Of a stretch of DNA of 64,000 bases, positions 26,155 through 33,993 are shown piece by piece. Every line of letters begins with the position of its first letter. The first letter of the stretch is position 1. The notes under the pieces are model-generated. The model ran no database searches. It was not told the origin of the DNA and saw only the letters and a program-made list of their open reading frames with translations. Both the position numbers and the translations under genes were made by a program. The DNA is from Prevotella sp. (GTDB taxonomy: Bacteria > Bacteroidota > Bacteroidia > Bacteroidales > Bacteroidaceae), in NCBI GenBank assembly GCA_017554385.1, contig JAFZIL010000048.1:1-64000 (forward strand). The letters are read 5' to 3'.

Positions 26155-27832
26155 TCGTCAGTTCCGAGTCTTCGCCGGTAGTGAATGCTGGATTCTGCTT
26201 GAGCAGCGGGTTCACTTTCAGCTCGTTCTTGGCATAGGGGAAGTAGATGATGTTAGGATCAGCCAGTTTGATCTTGATGGCATTCACATTCTCGAGATAC
26301 TTGCGCGTTGCCAGGTTGATGAGACGTGAATTGTCGCCATCGCGGCGTGCGAAGCGCACGAGGTCGTACCATCGCTTACCCTCGAAGACAAACTCGCGTT
26401 GACGCTCTTCGATGACAAGGTCTTCCATAGCAGCCTTAGAATCAGTATAGTCGGTCTTCTTCAATGTGCTGGAACGGCCAGTAACTGCATCGTTGGCACG
26501 TTTGTTCACTATGTCAATCAATGCGAAGGCGGCATCGAGGTCACCCTCACCGTTTCGCTCAATCAGTGCCTCAGCCATGATGAGGATCATATCGCTCAGA
26601 CGATAGATTATCCAGTTGGCCGACGTGCCGGAGCCCGAGTTGGATGAAAGTTTCAGATCCTTTTCGGTCGTAACATTCTGGGTAGAATAGCTTACAGAAG
26701 TGCGTGCATACTTGGTGATGGCGTAGCGCGAGCTGACGAGCTCGGCGCTCTCATAGGCACGTCCGTCGGTACGCTTAAAGGTGTTGTTGCTACCTGTGGC
26801 GACATCCTTGAACAGGAAGTCGGGAGCGACGAGTCGTCCTAACGTATTGTTGTTGTACATGTAGTAACTGCTCACTAACGAGTTTTGCTGGCTAGAGGTA
26901 CCCGGGATATAGAGCTCGAAGATACTCTCGAAGGAGTTGCCGTCACCGAATATCTCGTTGTAGGCATTACCACAAGTGGTGCTACCGACGGGTTTCTCTA
27001 AAATCATTGGAATACTGTCAATGAGGGCGATGTTATTGACTGAGCCTTCGCGCTCAAGCATCTCTTTGTATTGCTGTTGCTTGTATTTAATCACTAAGTC
27101 ACAATAGTTGATAGCGTTATCCCAGTCACCCTTCCAGAGGTACAGGTCTGCCAGCAGGGCATAAACCATCCAGCGGGTCACCTTGGATGAATTCACGTAA
27201 GCATTGGGGCTGTCATCGGTATAATAGCGACGCACGGCATTGCCCTTGATGCTTTCGAGGGAGTTAATCAGCGAATCGAGCACTGCATTGAAAGGAGTAG
27301 CAGGCAAAATATAGTCCTGCGTGTCGTCGATACTTGGCTCCGTAGAATAGGGAACGTCACGGAATGTGCGAATCAGGTAGAAGTAACAGAGCGAACGCAG
27401 TGTGACGGCCTCGGCCACGTTGGCGAGCATCTCATCCTCGGTATAGTTCGGGTCGATGGCCTGCACCTTTGGCGCATAGTGGCACACGATGTTACAACGG
27501 TTGATGCACTCATAGAACTTGGCCCAGTTGCAATAGGGATTCGACGGCAGAAGATTCTCCTTCAGAATCTCGTTCATATCGTTGGGAACGTTGGAACCGC
27601 CACGAATATTGTCGCTGCGCATTTCGCCCCAGACAGCCATTCGCGTCAGCACGTCGCTACCCCACAACGTTTCATAACAGCTGCTCATTGCGCTCGTCAC
27701 GTCGGCTTTCTCCGTCCAGTAGTTCTCGAGCACCACATCGTTCATGGGCAGGATGTCAAGGAAGTCGGAACAGGATGTCAAACCGCAGATCACGCAGACA
27801 GCACAGATTGATTTTTTTATCTTGGTAATCAT
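26150..27832 (-). CDS. SusD/RagB family lipoprotein (560 aa)
   Basis: Surface glycan-binding partner of the SusC encoded just upstream (27864-31187). Signal peptide MITKIKKSICAVCVICG and lipobox LTSC (~21), then SDFLDILPMNDVVLENYW as in many SusD proteins. TPR-like helices follow (LRSLCYFYLIRTFRDVPYST, YALLADLYLWKGDWDNAINY). The C-terminal SusD region has MILIMAEALIERNGEGD, EERQREFVFEGKRWYDLVRF and NPAFTTGEDSELTK. Full length. ATG 27832 is preferred to TTG 27841 for the same reason as in the neighbouring genes. Unlike the SusD at 17493, here the MITK start is in frame. Confidence 0.95.
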   Translation of the reverse strand: MITKIKKSICAVCVICGLTSCSDFLDILPMNDVVLENYWTEKADVTSAMSSCYETLWGSDVLTRMAVWGEMRSDNIRGGSNVPNDMNEILKENLLPSNPYCNWAKFYECINRCNIVCHYAPKVQAIDPNYTEDEMLANVAEAVTLRSLCYFYLIRTFRDVPYSTEPSIDDTQDYILPATPFNAVLDSLINSLESIKGNAVRRYYTDDSPNAYVNSSKVTRWMVYALLADLYLWKGDWDNAINYCDLVIKYKQQQYKEMLEREGSVNNIALIDSIPMILEKPVGSTTCGNAYNEIFGDGNSFESIFELYIPGTSSQQNSLVSSYYMYNNNTLGRLVAPDFLFKDVATGSNNTFKRTDGRAYESAELVSSRYAITKYARTSVSYSTQNVTTEKDLKLSSNSGSGTSANWIIYRLSDMILIMAEALIERNGEGDLDAAFALIDIVNKRANDAVTGRSSTLKKTDYTDSKAAMEDLVIEERQREFVFEGKRWYDLVRFARRDGDNSRLINLATRKYLENVNAIKIKLADPNIIYFPYAKNELKVNPLLKQNPAFTTGEDSELTK

Positions 27833-27860
27833 AATATTCAATTTTCAATTATCAGTTATT
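27833..27860. repeat. Heptad repeat between SusC and SusD genes
   Basis: Plus-strand units AATATTC, AATTTTC, AATTATC, AGTTATT lie between the SusC stop codon (27864) and the SusD ATG (27832). Confidence 0.75.
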
Positions 27861-27863
27861 CAA

Positions 27864-30800
27864 TTAGAACTGAATGGTGACGCCTCCGGTGAACGACTTG
27901 GCACGCGGAGTCTTGGCACCATCGGTGACAATACCCATCGAGCCGTAACCCACCTCAGGATCGGCACCCGAGTACTTGGTCAGGCAGAACAGATTGTTAG
28001 CCGAGACATAGAGGCTGAGCTGTGTGAGGCCCCACTTCTTGATGATCTTCGGATCGAGCGAATAGCTGATCTGCGAGTAGTTCAGACGGATGAACGAGCC
28101 ATCCTCGACGAAGCGGTCGGAACCCAGATAGTTATAACCCGTCTGTCGCAGCGCACGCGGAATCTCGGTGACGTCGCCCTCAACACGCCAGCGCCAGTTC
28201 ACTGCGCGGCTCTGGTTGTTGTTGTCGTACATCTTCTCAACCTCCATGCGTGCGGCATTGATAATCTTGTTGCCATAGCGGAAGTTGAACTGGTTGTTCC
28301 ATGTCAGGCGACCGAAATTCAACTTGAAACCGAAACCGCCGGTAAACTTAGGCAGTGACGAACCAAGATATACAATATCGAGCTCGTTGATCTGACCATC
28401 ATGGTTGATGTCTTCATAGATGGCATCACCACCACGGAACTCATAGTTCACCTGTCCGGCACAGAACATCATGGGTTTGGTCATACCGTTCTCATCGAGG
28501 ATGACCAGACCGTCCTTATCGCGGGCCACTGGAGCATTAGGACCGCTGACGCCCTCGATTTCTTCGGGCGAGTAGTCGCTGTACTGATAGACGCCCTTAT
28601 ATCTGAAACCATAGATAGAGCCCATGGCAGTGTTCAGCTCCACACGTGTGAGGTATGAACCGTTCGAGCGGTTGAACTCATGGTTGAGCGAAGCCAGACA
28701 GGTTTCGTCCATAGAGGTTATCTGGTTCTTGTTGTTAGCAAAGGTCGTATTGAAGTCGAACGAGAACTTTCCAATCTTAATGATGCGGTTACCATTGAGG
28801 TTGAACTCCCAACCGACGTTCTTCATGTCGCCTACGTTCTGATAGGCCAGCGAAGAGTAGCCCGAAGAGGTAGGAATACCGCGGTTGGCCATGAGCAGGT
28901 CACTGGTGTACTGCCAGTACATCTCAACATTACCCGTGATGCGGTCGTCGAAGAATCCGAAGTCAGTACCAATATTCCAAGTCTCTTTCTGCTCCCACTT
29001 CAGTTTCTTCAGCTGAATGTTCTGCGGAGATACAGAGCCTACTCCTAAATAGCCTGCACCGTCGCGATACTTGCTGAAGTAGAGGCCCTCGGCACCTGGC
29101 TGACGACCTACGATACCCCAACCTGGACGAATGGACAGCATCGACACGAAAGGCAGTGCTTCCTTGAACCAAGGTTCCTTGCTGATGTTCCAGCGCAGAG
29201 ACAGGGCAGGGAAGTTACCCCAGCGCTCGTCGTCACCGAATTTTGTCGAACCGTCGCGACGTACAGAGAAGTCAAACATATAACGTCCTTTGTAGGCATA
29301 GTGGGCCGAATAAGTGAAATAGATGGAGCGCCACTGTCCGCTACCCGTCGACATGCCATCGATGATACCTTCGGCAGCCGTGCTCTGGATAGTTCCTGAG
29401 GGCAGTCCCCACGATGTAGTGCTCTGCGATGACGAGTTTCCGCTGGTCATCTGTCCGCGCAGCATCATGGTGAGCTGGTGGTCTTGGTTGGCAAAGGTCG
29501 GGGTGAATGTCAGTGTGTGGGTAGTGGTGACGCCCAGGCTCTTCGATGAGTTTGCCGTGGAGCGGTTACTCTGCTTTCCCTGTTCGTCGTTCCATCCTGT
29601 AGTACTCAGCGACAGCGGCATGAACTGATCCTCATAACGGTTGAAGATGTTGAACACCACCTTACCTTCATAATCCAATCGGTGGTGCTCGTTGTCAAGA
29701 CCCAGCAGACGGTAGTTGAGCTTGAACTCAGGAGTAATGTTGTAGCTGGTCTCGTTGTTCTTGGCCAGATGAGCCAGAGCCACCGGGTTCTTATGGTTTA
29801 GCTGGTCGCTCAGTGACGAGCTGACGGTGGGCAACATGGAGTAGTAGTCATCCAGGTCGTTACCCTCCTTGTCCTGCTCATAGATAGAGAGGTTTGGCAT
29901 GCGTACGTATGCAATAGAGAGCAGGTCGCCGTTGTTTTTCTTGTTCTTGGTATAGGTCAGGGCGATGTTTGTCTCGATCTTGATACGGTCGCTGACGAAA
30001 TAGTCCAGGTTCACACGCGAGGTGAAACGGTCCAGCTGCTGTTCAATGATTGAACCGGTCTCATGGTCGTAACCGGCACCAATGCGGAAATGAGCCTTCT
30101 CGCCACCACCGCTCAATGCCAAGTAGTGGTTCTGACGCCAACCCGTCTTCTTTACTTCCTTGAGCCAGTCGGTATTGTTATTATACATCTCGTACTCAGG
30201 GAATGAGGGGTTGTAGTTCAGCTCTTGAATATTGCTAGCCACGTCGCTCATTGATGGATTGAAGTATTCCTCCTTTAAGAGCATGGTGTACTCATCACCG
30301 TTCAGCATCTTGTAGCCATTGGGCTGGTAGGTTCCAGTCAGACGGAAGCTGTAGTTCACGCGCGTCTTACCGCGTGCACCGCGCTTGGTCTTGATCTCAA
30401 TGACACCGTTCGAGCCCTGCGATCCCCAGATGGCCGTTGCAGCGGCATCCTTCAGCACATCAATGCTGGCAATGTCCTCAGGATTGATGTTGAGCAGTTC
30501 GGCAAACTTCTCTTCGTTCATACTGGAGGGGTCAAAATCATTGGCGTTAGTTTCCCAAACGTTGCCGTCAACCACGATAAGAGGTTCACTGGAACCATTG
30601 ATACTCGACACACCGCGCAGGCGCATCGACGTACCCGAACCCAGGTTACCAGAGTTGGCCACAATGTCAAGACCGGCGATACGACCTTGCAGAGCCTCGT
30701 CGACGGTGGTGATGGCCAGTCCTTCAAACTCGCTCATGTCGATGCTCTGTCGAGCCGTCGAGATTTCATCGACGGGAATAGCCAGACCCGAGCCCTGAGC

Positions 30801-31187
30801 CTTTTTCTTCGACACCACGGTCACTTCCTTGATCTGCGTAGCATCATGCATCTTCACATTGAACTTGGTCTTGTTGAAGGGCAGTGTCACGGTTTTATAG
30901 CCCACGTAGGTAATGCGGAGCTTATCCTTCGGGTTCTTCAGACGGAAGGAGAAGTTACCACTCATATCGGTTACAGCCGATGCTACGATACGGTTGGCAG
31001 CGTCAAGCTCGACAACGTTGGCCATCATTACAGGACCAAAGTTGTCGGTTACCGTTCCGCTGATGATGTCGCCGGCTTTCTGCGCGTAGCTAAATGACAA
31101 ATGACAAATGATAAATGACAAACTTATCAAGAGTCGCTTATTGAACGGACATACATCAAGTAAGTCCCTACATTTCTTGGTAATCAT
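27864..31187 (-). CDS. SusC/RagA TonB-dependent outer-membrane transporter (1107 aa)
   Basis: The operon's first SusC. A carboxypeptidase-like domain (~42-115; GTVTDNFGPVMMANV, DMSGNFSFRL), a plug (EALQGRIAGLDIVANSGNLG, SEPLIVVDGN, DIASIDVLKDAAATAIWG) and a barrel ending KSFTGGVTIQF are all present. The signal peptide is unusual: the MITK start adds about 15 residues (MITKKCRDLLDVCPF) before a normal-looking signal, NKRLLISLSF...FSYAQ, nearly the same as the GH43 signal (MKRLLLSLSL). The core of that signal is encoded by heptad repeats (31092-31126). This suggests the MITK initiation sequence was added upstream of an older start. ATG 31187 preferred over TTG 31196. It pairs with the SusD at 26150. 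Confidence 0.95.
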   Translation of the reverse strand: MITKKCRDLLDVCPFNKRLLISLSFIICHLSFSYAQKAGDIISGTVTDNFGPVMMANVVELDAANRIVASAVTDMSGNFSFRLKNPKDKLRITYVGYKTVTLPFNKTKFNVKMHDATQIKEVTVVSKKKAQGSGLAIPVDEISTARQSIDMSEFEGLAITTVDEALQGRIAGLDIVANSGNLGSGTSMRLRGVSSINGSSEPLIVVDGNVWETNANDFDPSSMNEEKFAELLNINPEDIASIDVLKDAAATAIWGSQGSNGVIEIKTKRGARGKTRVNYSFRLTGTYQPNGYKMLNGDEYTMLLKEEYFNPSMSDVASNIQELNYNPSFPEYEMYNNNTDWLKEVKKTGWRQNHYLALSGGGEKAHFRIGAGYDHETGSIIEQQLDRFTSRVNLDYFVSDRIKIETNIALTYTKNKKNNGDLLSIAYVRMPNLSIYEQDKEGNDLDDYYSMLPTVSSSLSDQLNHKNPVALAHLAKNNETSYNITPEFKLNYRLLGLDNEHHRLDYEGKVVFNIFNRYEDQFMPLSLSTTGWNDEQGKQSNRSTANSSKSLGVTTTHTLTFTPTFANQDHQLTMMLRGQMTSGNSSSQSTTSWGLPSGTIQSTAAEGIIDGMSTGSGQWRSIYFTYSAHYAYKGRYMFDFSVRRDGSTKFGDDERWGNFPALSLRWNISKEPWFKEALPFVSMLSIRPGWGIVGRQPGAEGLYFSKYRDGAGYLGVGSVSPQNIQLKKLKWEQKETWNIGTDFGFFDDRITGNVEMYWQYTSDLLMANRGIPTSSGYSSLAYQNVGDMKNVGWEFNLNGNRIIKIGKFSFDFNTTFANNKNQITSMDETCLASLNHEFNRSNGSYLTRVELNTAMGSIYGFRYKGVYQYSDYSPEEIEGVSGPNAPVARDKDGLVILDENGMTKPMMFCAGQVNYEFRGGDAIYEDINHDGQINELDIVYLGSSLPKFTGGFGFKLNFGRLTWNNQFNFRYGNKIINAARMEVEKMYDNNNQSRAVNWRWRVEGDVTEIPRALRQTGYNYLGSDRFVEDGSFIRLNYSQISYSLDPKIIKKWGLTQLSLYVSANNLFCLTKYSGADPEVGYGSMGIVTDGAKTPRAKSFTGGVTIQF
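31092..31126. repeat. Heptad repeat encoding the SusC signal-peptide core
   Basis: Plus-strand units AAATGAC, AAATGAC, AAATGAT, AAATGAC, AAACTTA. Read on the coding strand they give SLSFIICHLSF. Near-identical in sequence and context to 4291-4325 in the GH43 gene. Confidence 0.85.
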
Positions 31188-31215
31188 AATTCTCAATTTT
31201 CAATTCTCAATTCTC
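31188..31215. repeat. Heptad repeat between FAS1 and SusC genes
   Basis: Plus-strand units AATTCTC, AATTTTC, AATTCTC, AATTCTC. The TGA of the upstream FAS1 gene (31207-31209) lies inside the run, so its last residues (IEN) are heptad-encoded. Confidence 0.85.
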
Positions 31216-33753
31216 AATTAGTAACGGCTTATCAATCAGATGAACAACAGCTGACGACGTAGTTTCGATGTTGACTGCTTGCCTGGCATCAGAAGAATTG
31301 TACTGATACTCACGAGCCATCAGGTTGAACAAACTCGGGTCGGAAGTCACCACTCGGCGGGTATTGCCGGCATGGTCCACAACCTCGATTCCGTCAGACT
31401 TAAGCGTAGCATTGACACGATAGAAACGATCGGTCGAGGGGTCAATGACAGCTGTTTCAAAAATACCGTTTTCTTCCTCAGCACCGATGAATAGCGCATT
31501 ATCCTGAATGTGATACTTCAGGAAGTTCACAATTTGGAGCGAGTCGCGTGTCATCGCAGTCAGGTTTCCAGCCTCTTCGTCCTCGGCAACCTGATCCCAT
31601 GTGGGGAGCTTGCCTTTCTTCTGAAGTTCCTCAATGCTCTCATTGGTAGGCACATAAATGGTATAATGGTAGGTATTGAAAGTGGAGATATTCTCTCCGG
31701 CCGTAGCATTGCGCTTGTTGTGAATCTTCTCAAACAGTCCGCTACCGTCCATCAGTTCGAGGAACTTCGAGAACTCGTCGTGTTGAGCCAGCACGTCGCG
31801 CACCGTTTGTCTTGTTCCTAAGATAGGCTGCGAATTCAGAATATAACTCTTGCCGTTACCACCGTCGGTCTGGTCGTATATTTCGCTTACCTCCAAAGGT
31901 TCTGCCTCGTTCAGCTGGTAGCTTCCTTCAACAGTCATGCCATTGGCACCGGCCTGAGCGTTATTGACCTTGATCTCAGTGCCGCCCTTGGTACGATAGT
32001 AGGTATGTCCGTCCTCCACATTACCAATGACGATGTGTGTGTCGAGAACATCCTTCAAGCGGTTCTTTATCTGATAATTATCTCGCACGACGCCAATGCT
32101 GTCGCCTATCTCGCCCGTTTCTGGATCGTAGTTCCAAATGCTGGCCCATACCCTATCTTCTTTCTTCACGATAGTTGGATCGTAATGGAACTGGTACAGT
32201 TGCAGCTTGTCCTTGCCATAGGAGCAGGGGTCTACATACTGAAGCATAGCATTGTTAGTGGGAATGAAGAAGCTGTAGTACGAGTTCAGTGAATTCAGGT
32301 AGACATCGTACTGCAACTGCTCGATGGCCCAGTAGAGTATGCGCATGGTCTCATTGATGAGTGCGGGGAAGCTGACGCTCACATAGGCTGTGGGCGAGTA
32401 GACGCGGTTAGTCAGGTAGACGGCACCATTACAGCCGAGCCATACCGAGTCGATAGCTTCGATCTCCACGCCCATGGGGTCGTTGGCATCGTTCAGAATA
32501 CTCTGGAATTTCGAGGGAACCGACGAGACAAACGACGAAAGCATGTTGTTGTTCAAGAGCTTTGCGACCACATCGTCGGGCACCTTGTCCCACGTTCCAT
32601 AGTAGTCGCGCAGCACCTTACCTGCGCCATCGTTCCAGTACTCCTCAAGAGCGGCATTGCTGGGAACCATCATCACTGCCATATCGCGCTGCATGACAAT
32701 GTTGCCACTCTGGTCGTCCAGACCGGCATAGTAAGCGTTCCACTCAGGGTCGAACTTCAACTGTCCGTTCACCGCGCCTCTATTAGGTGTTGCGTTCAGC
32801 GGCAGTCCACCCTGTGATTTCTCTGAGAAGAAGCGCTTCTGGAAAACGGTATCCACGTTGGTATCATAGAGATAATTATACTGCGTGGCAACAGACTGAT
32901 CCAGAGGATAGGGTGCACAATAGCGCTCTAACAGCTTATTGAACTCACTCACGGCTGGTTTCTGCTTGATCAGTTCAGCCATGTTGGGCAGGGGCGTCAC
33001 TACTTCGGCCATCTTGTGGATAAATCCGTTCGAGCACTTGATGTTGGCCTGCTCCACTTGTACACCGTTGACACTGGCATCGCCAGGCTGACGGTTGGTC
33101 TTGTGGTTGAAGATGAAGTTATAATCGTCGTTGGTGATACGCTTGTTCACGAGCTGTTTCTCGATAAACTGCACCAAGGGCACGGTCGAGTTGTCGGTCA
33201 TGCAAACCATCGGCTGACCGCTTTCGCGGAACCGGCGCCAATAGGGATTGTCGGGCATCTGGTCGGCACGGAGCACAGACACAGAGTCGTAGGTAGTGCT
33301 CGATGCGAAACGACGCATGGCCTCGCCCTCACGTGGGGGATTGCCCTCGACGCTCGACAGACTTGCCACCTGCATCGAGTTGTCCATCATGCTGCCGAAG
33401 AGCAGCAGTTTCTTCTGTGAGTTTGTGAGCATTCTGTAACCGCTCACTCCCCACGGATTGTTACGGTAAAACCTGTCGTAGGCCGCATCATCGGCCACAA
33501 ACAGTGTCTTCGAGCCCGTCTTGGCCAGCACTTCGCGGTAGCCAAGATCATTAATCATCTGCACCGTATTGGTGTAGTTGCCTTGTTCGTCGAGCCAGCT
33601 GTAGATGCTCGAACCCCACCCGTCAGGTGTACGTTCGTCCAAATCGTAGTCGCTGCACGACGTCATCAAGACGCCACTACCTGCAAACAGTACACCAGCG
33701 GCAGTCAACAGCAAGCTGCGACTTCGCTTCCAGATCTGTCTTTCGGTTTTCAT
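31207..33753 (-). CDS. FAS1 (fasciclin) domain lipoprotein, first gene of the PUL operon (848 aa)
   Basis: A large lipoprotein; lipobox LMTSC (~33) after a signal with MKTERQIWKRSR. The first FAS1 domain covers ~45-260 (IYSWLDEQGNYTNTVQMI, GSKTLFVADDAAYDRFY, CSNGFIHKMAEVVTPLPN). A divergent middle region (~265-600) contains IVMQRDMAVMMVPSNAALEE and YSFFIPTNNAMLQYVDP, so probably two more FAS1 copies. The last lies at ~650-848 (FSKFLELMDGSGLF, YHYTIYVPTNESIEELQKKG, SSAVVHLIDKPLL). It is the promoter-proximal gene, with the strong PUL operator upstream. Binding of host or plant glycan is inferred; no enzyme motif is seen. Confidence 0.82.
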   Translation of the reverse strand: MKTERQIWKRSRSLLLTAAGVLFAGSGVLMTSCSDYDLDERTPDGWGSSIYSWLDEQGNYTNTVQMINDLGYREVLAKTGSKTLFVADDAAYDRFYRNNPWGVSGYRMLTNSQKKLLLFGSMMDNSMQVASLSSVEGNPPREGEAMRRFASSTTYDSVSVLRADQMPDNPYWRRFRESGQPMVCMTDNSTVPLVQFIEKQLVNKRITNDDYNFIFNHKTNRQPGDASVNGVQVEQANIKCSNGFIHKMAEVVTPLPNMAELIKQKPAVSEFNKLLERYCAPYPLDQSVATQYNYLYDTNVDTVFQKRFFSEKSQGGLPLNATPNRGAVNGQLKFDPEWNAYYAGLDDQSGNIVMQRDMAVMMVPSNAALEEYWNDGAGKVLRDYYGTWDKVPDDVVAKLLNNNMLSSFVSSVPSKFQSILNDANDPMGVEIEAIDSVWLGCNGAVYLTNRVYSPTAYVSVSFPALINETMRILYWAIEQLQYDVYLNSLNSYYSFFIPTNNAMLQYVDPCSYGKDKLQLYQFHYDPTIVKKEDRVWASIWNYDPETGEIGDSIGVVRDNYQIKNRLKDVLDTHIVIGNVEDGHTYYRTKGGTEIKVNNAQAGANGMTVEGSYQLNEAEPLEVSEIYDQTDGGNGKSYILNSQPILGTRQTVRDVLAQHDEFSKFLELMDGSGLFEKIHNKRNATAGENISTFNTYHYTIYVPTNESIEELQKKGKLPTWDQVAEDEEAGNLTAMTRDSLQIVNFLKYHIQDNALFIGAEEENGIFETAVIDPSTDRFYRVNATLKSDGIEVVDHAGNTRRVVTSDPSLFNLMAREYQYNSSDARQAVNIETTSSAVVHLIDKPLLIEN

Positions 33754-33842
33754 ACGAATTTTTTGATTGTTTTTGTTTATGATTTGTTTTGCTTTTAACT
33801 TCTCGTTATTGGGCTGGCAAAAACCATCTCGGTTTGCCGATG

Positions 33843-33904
33843 CAAAGGTATAAACAAAACACGCGTAATACTTGTTCCTATGTCCGATGTGCTTTTTCTC
33901 TCGT
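33843..33904 (-). promoter_or_regulatory. Promoter with PUL operator, FAS1-SusCD operon
   Basis: The -7 box TACCTTTG is at 33843-33850. On the minus strand ACAT (33880-33883), 6 bp and AAG (33871-33873) end 20 bp upstream. A second half-site, ACGA-N6-AAG, is 21 bp further up (to 33904). This is the clearest direct repeat of the four, and no -33 TTTG is present. Confidence 0.78.
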
Positions 33905-33993
33905 ACGCGCGCTTTTGCGTGCGTTTCGCGAATTTTCCATTTTGTTTCAACAACTGGTGAAACAGCTAATAATGGGCACTTTGAATGTTTCTA

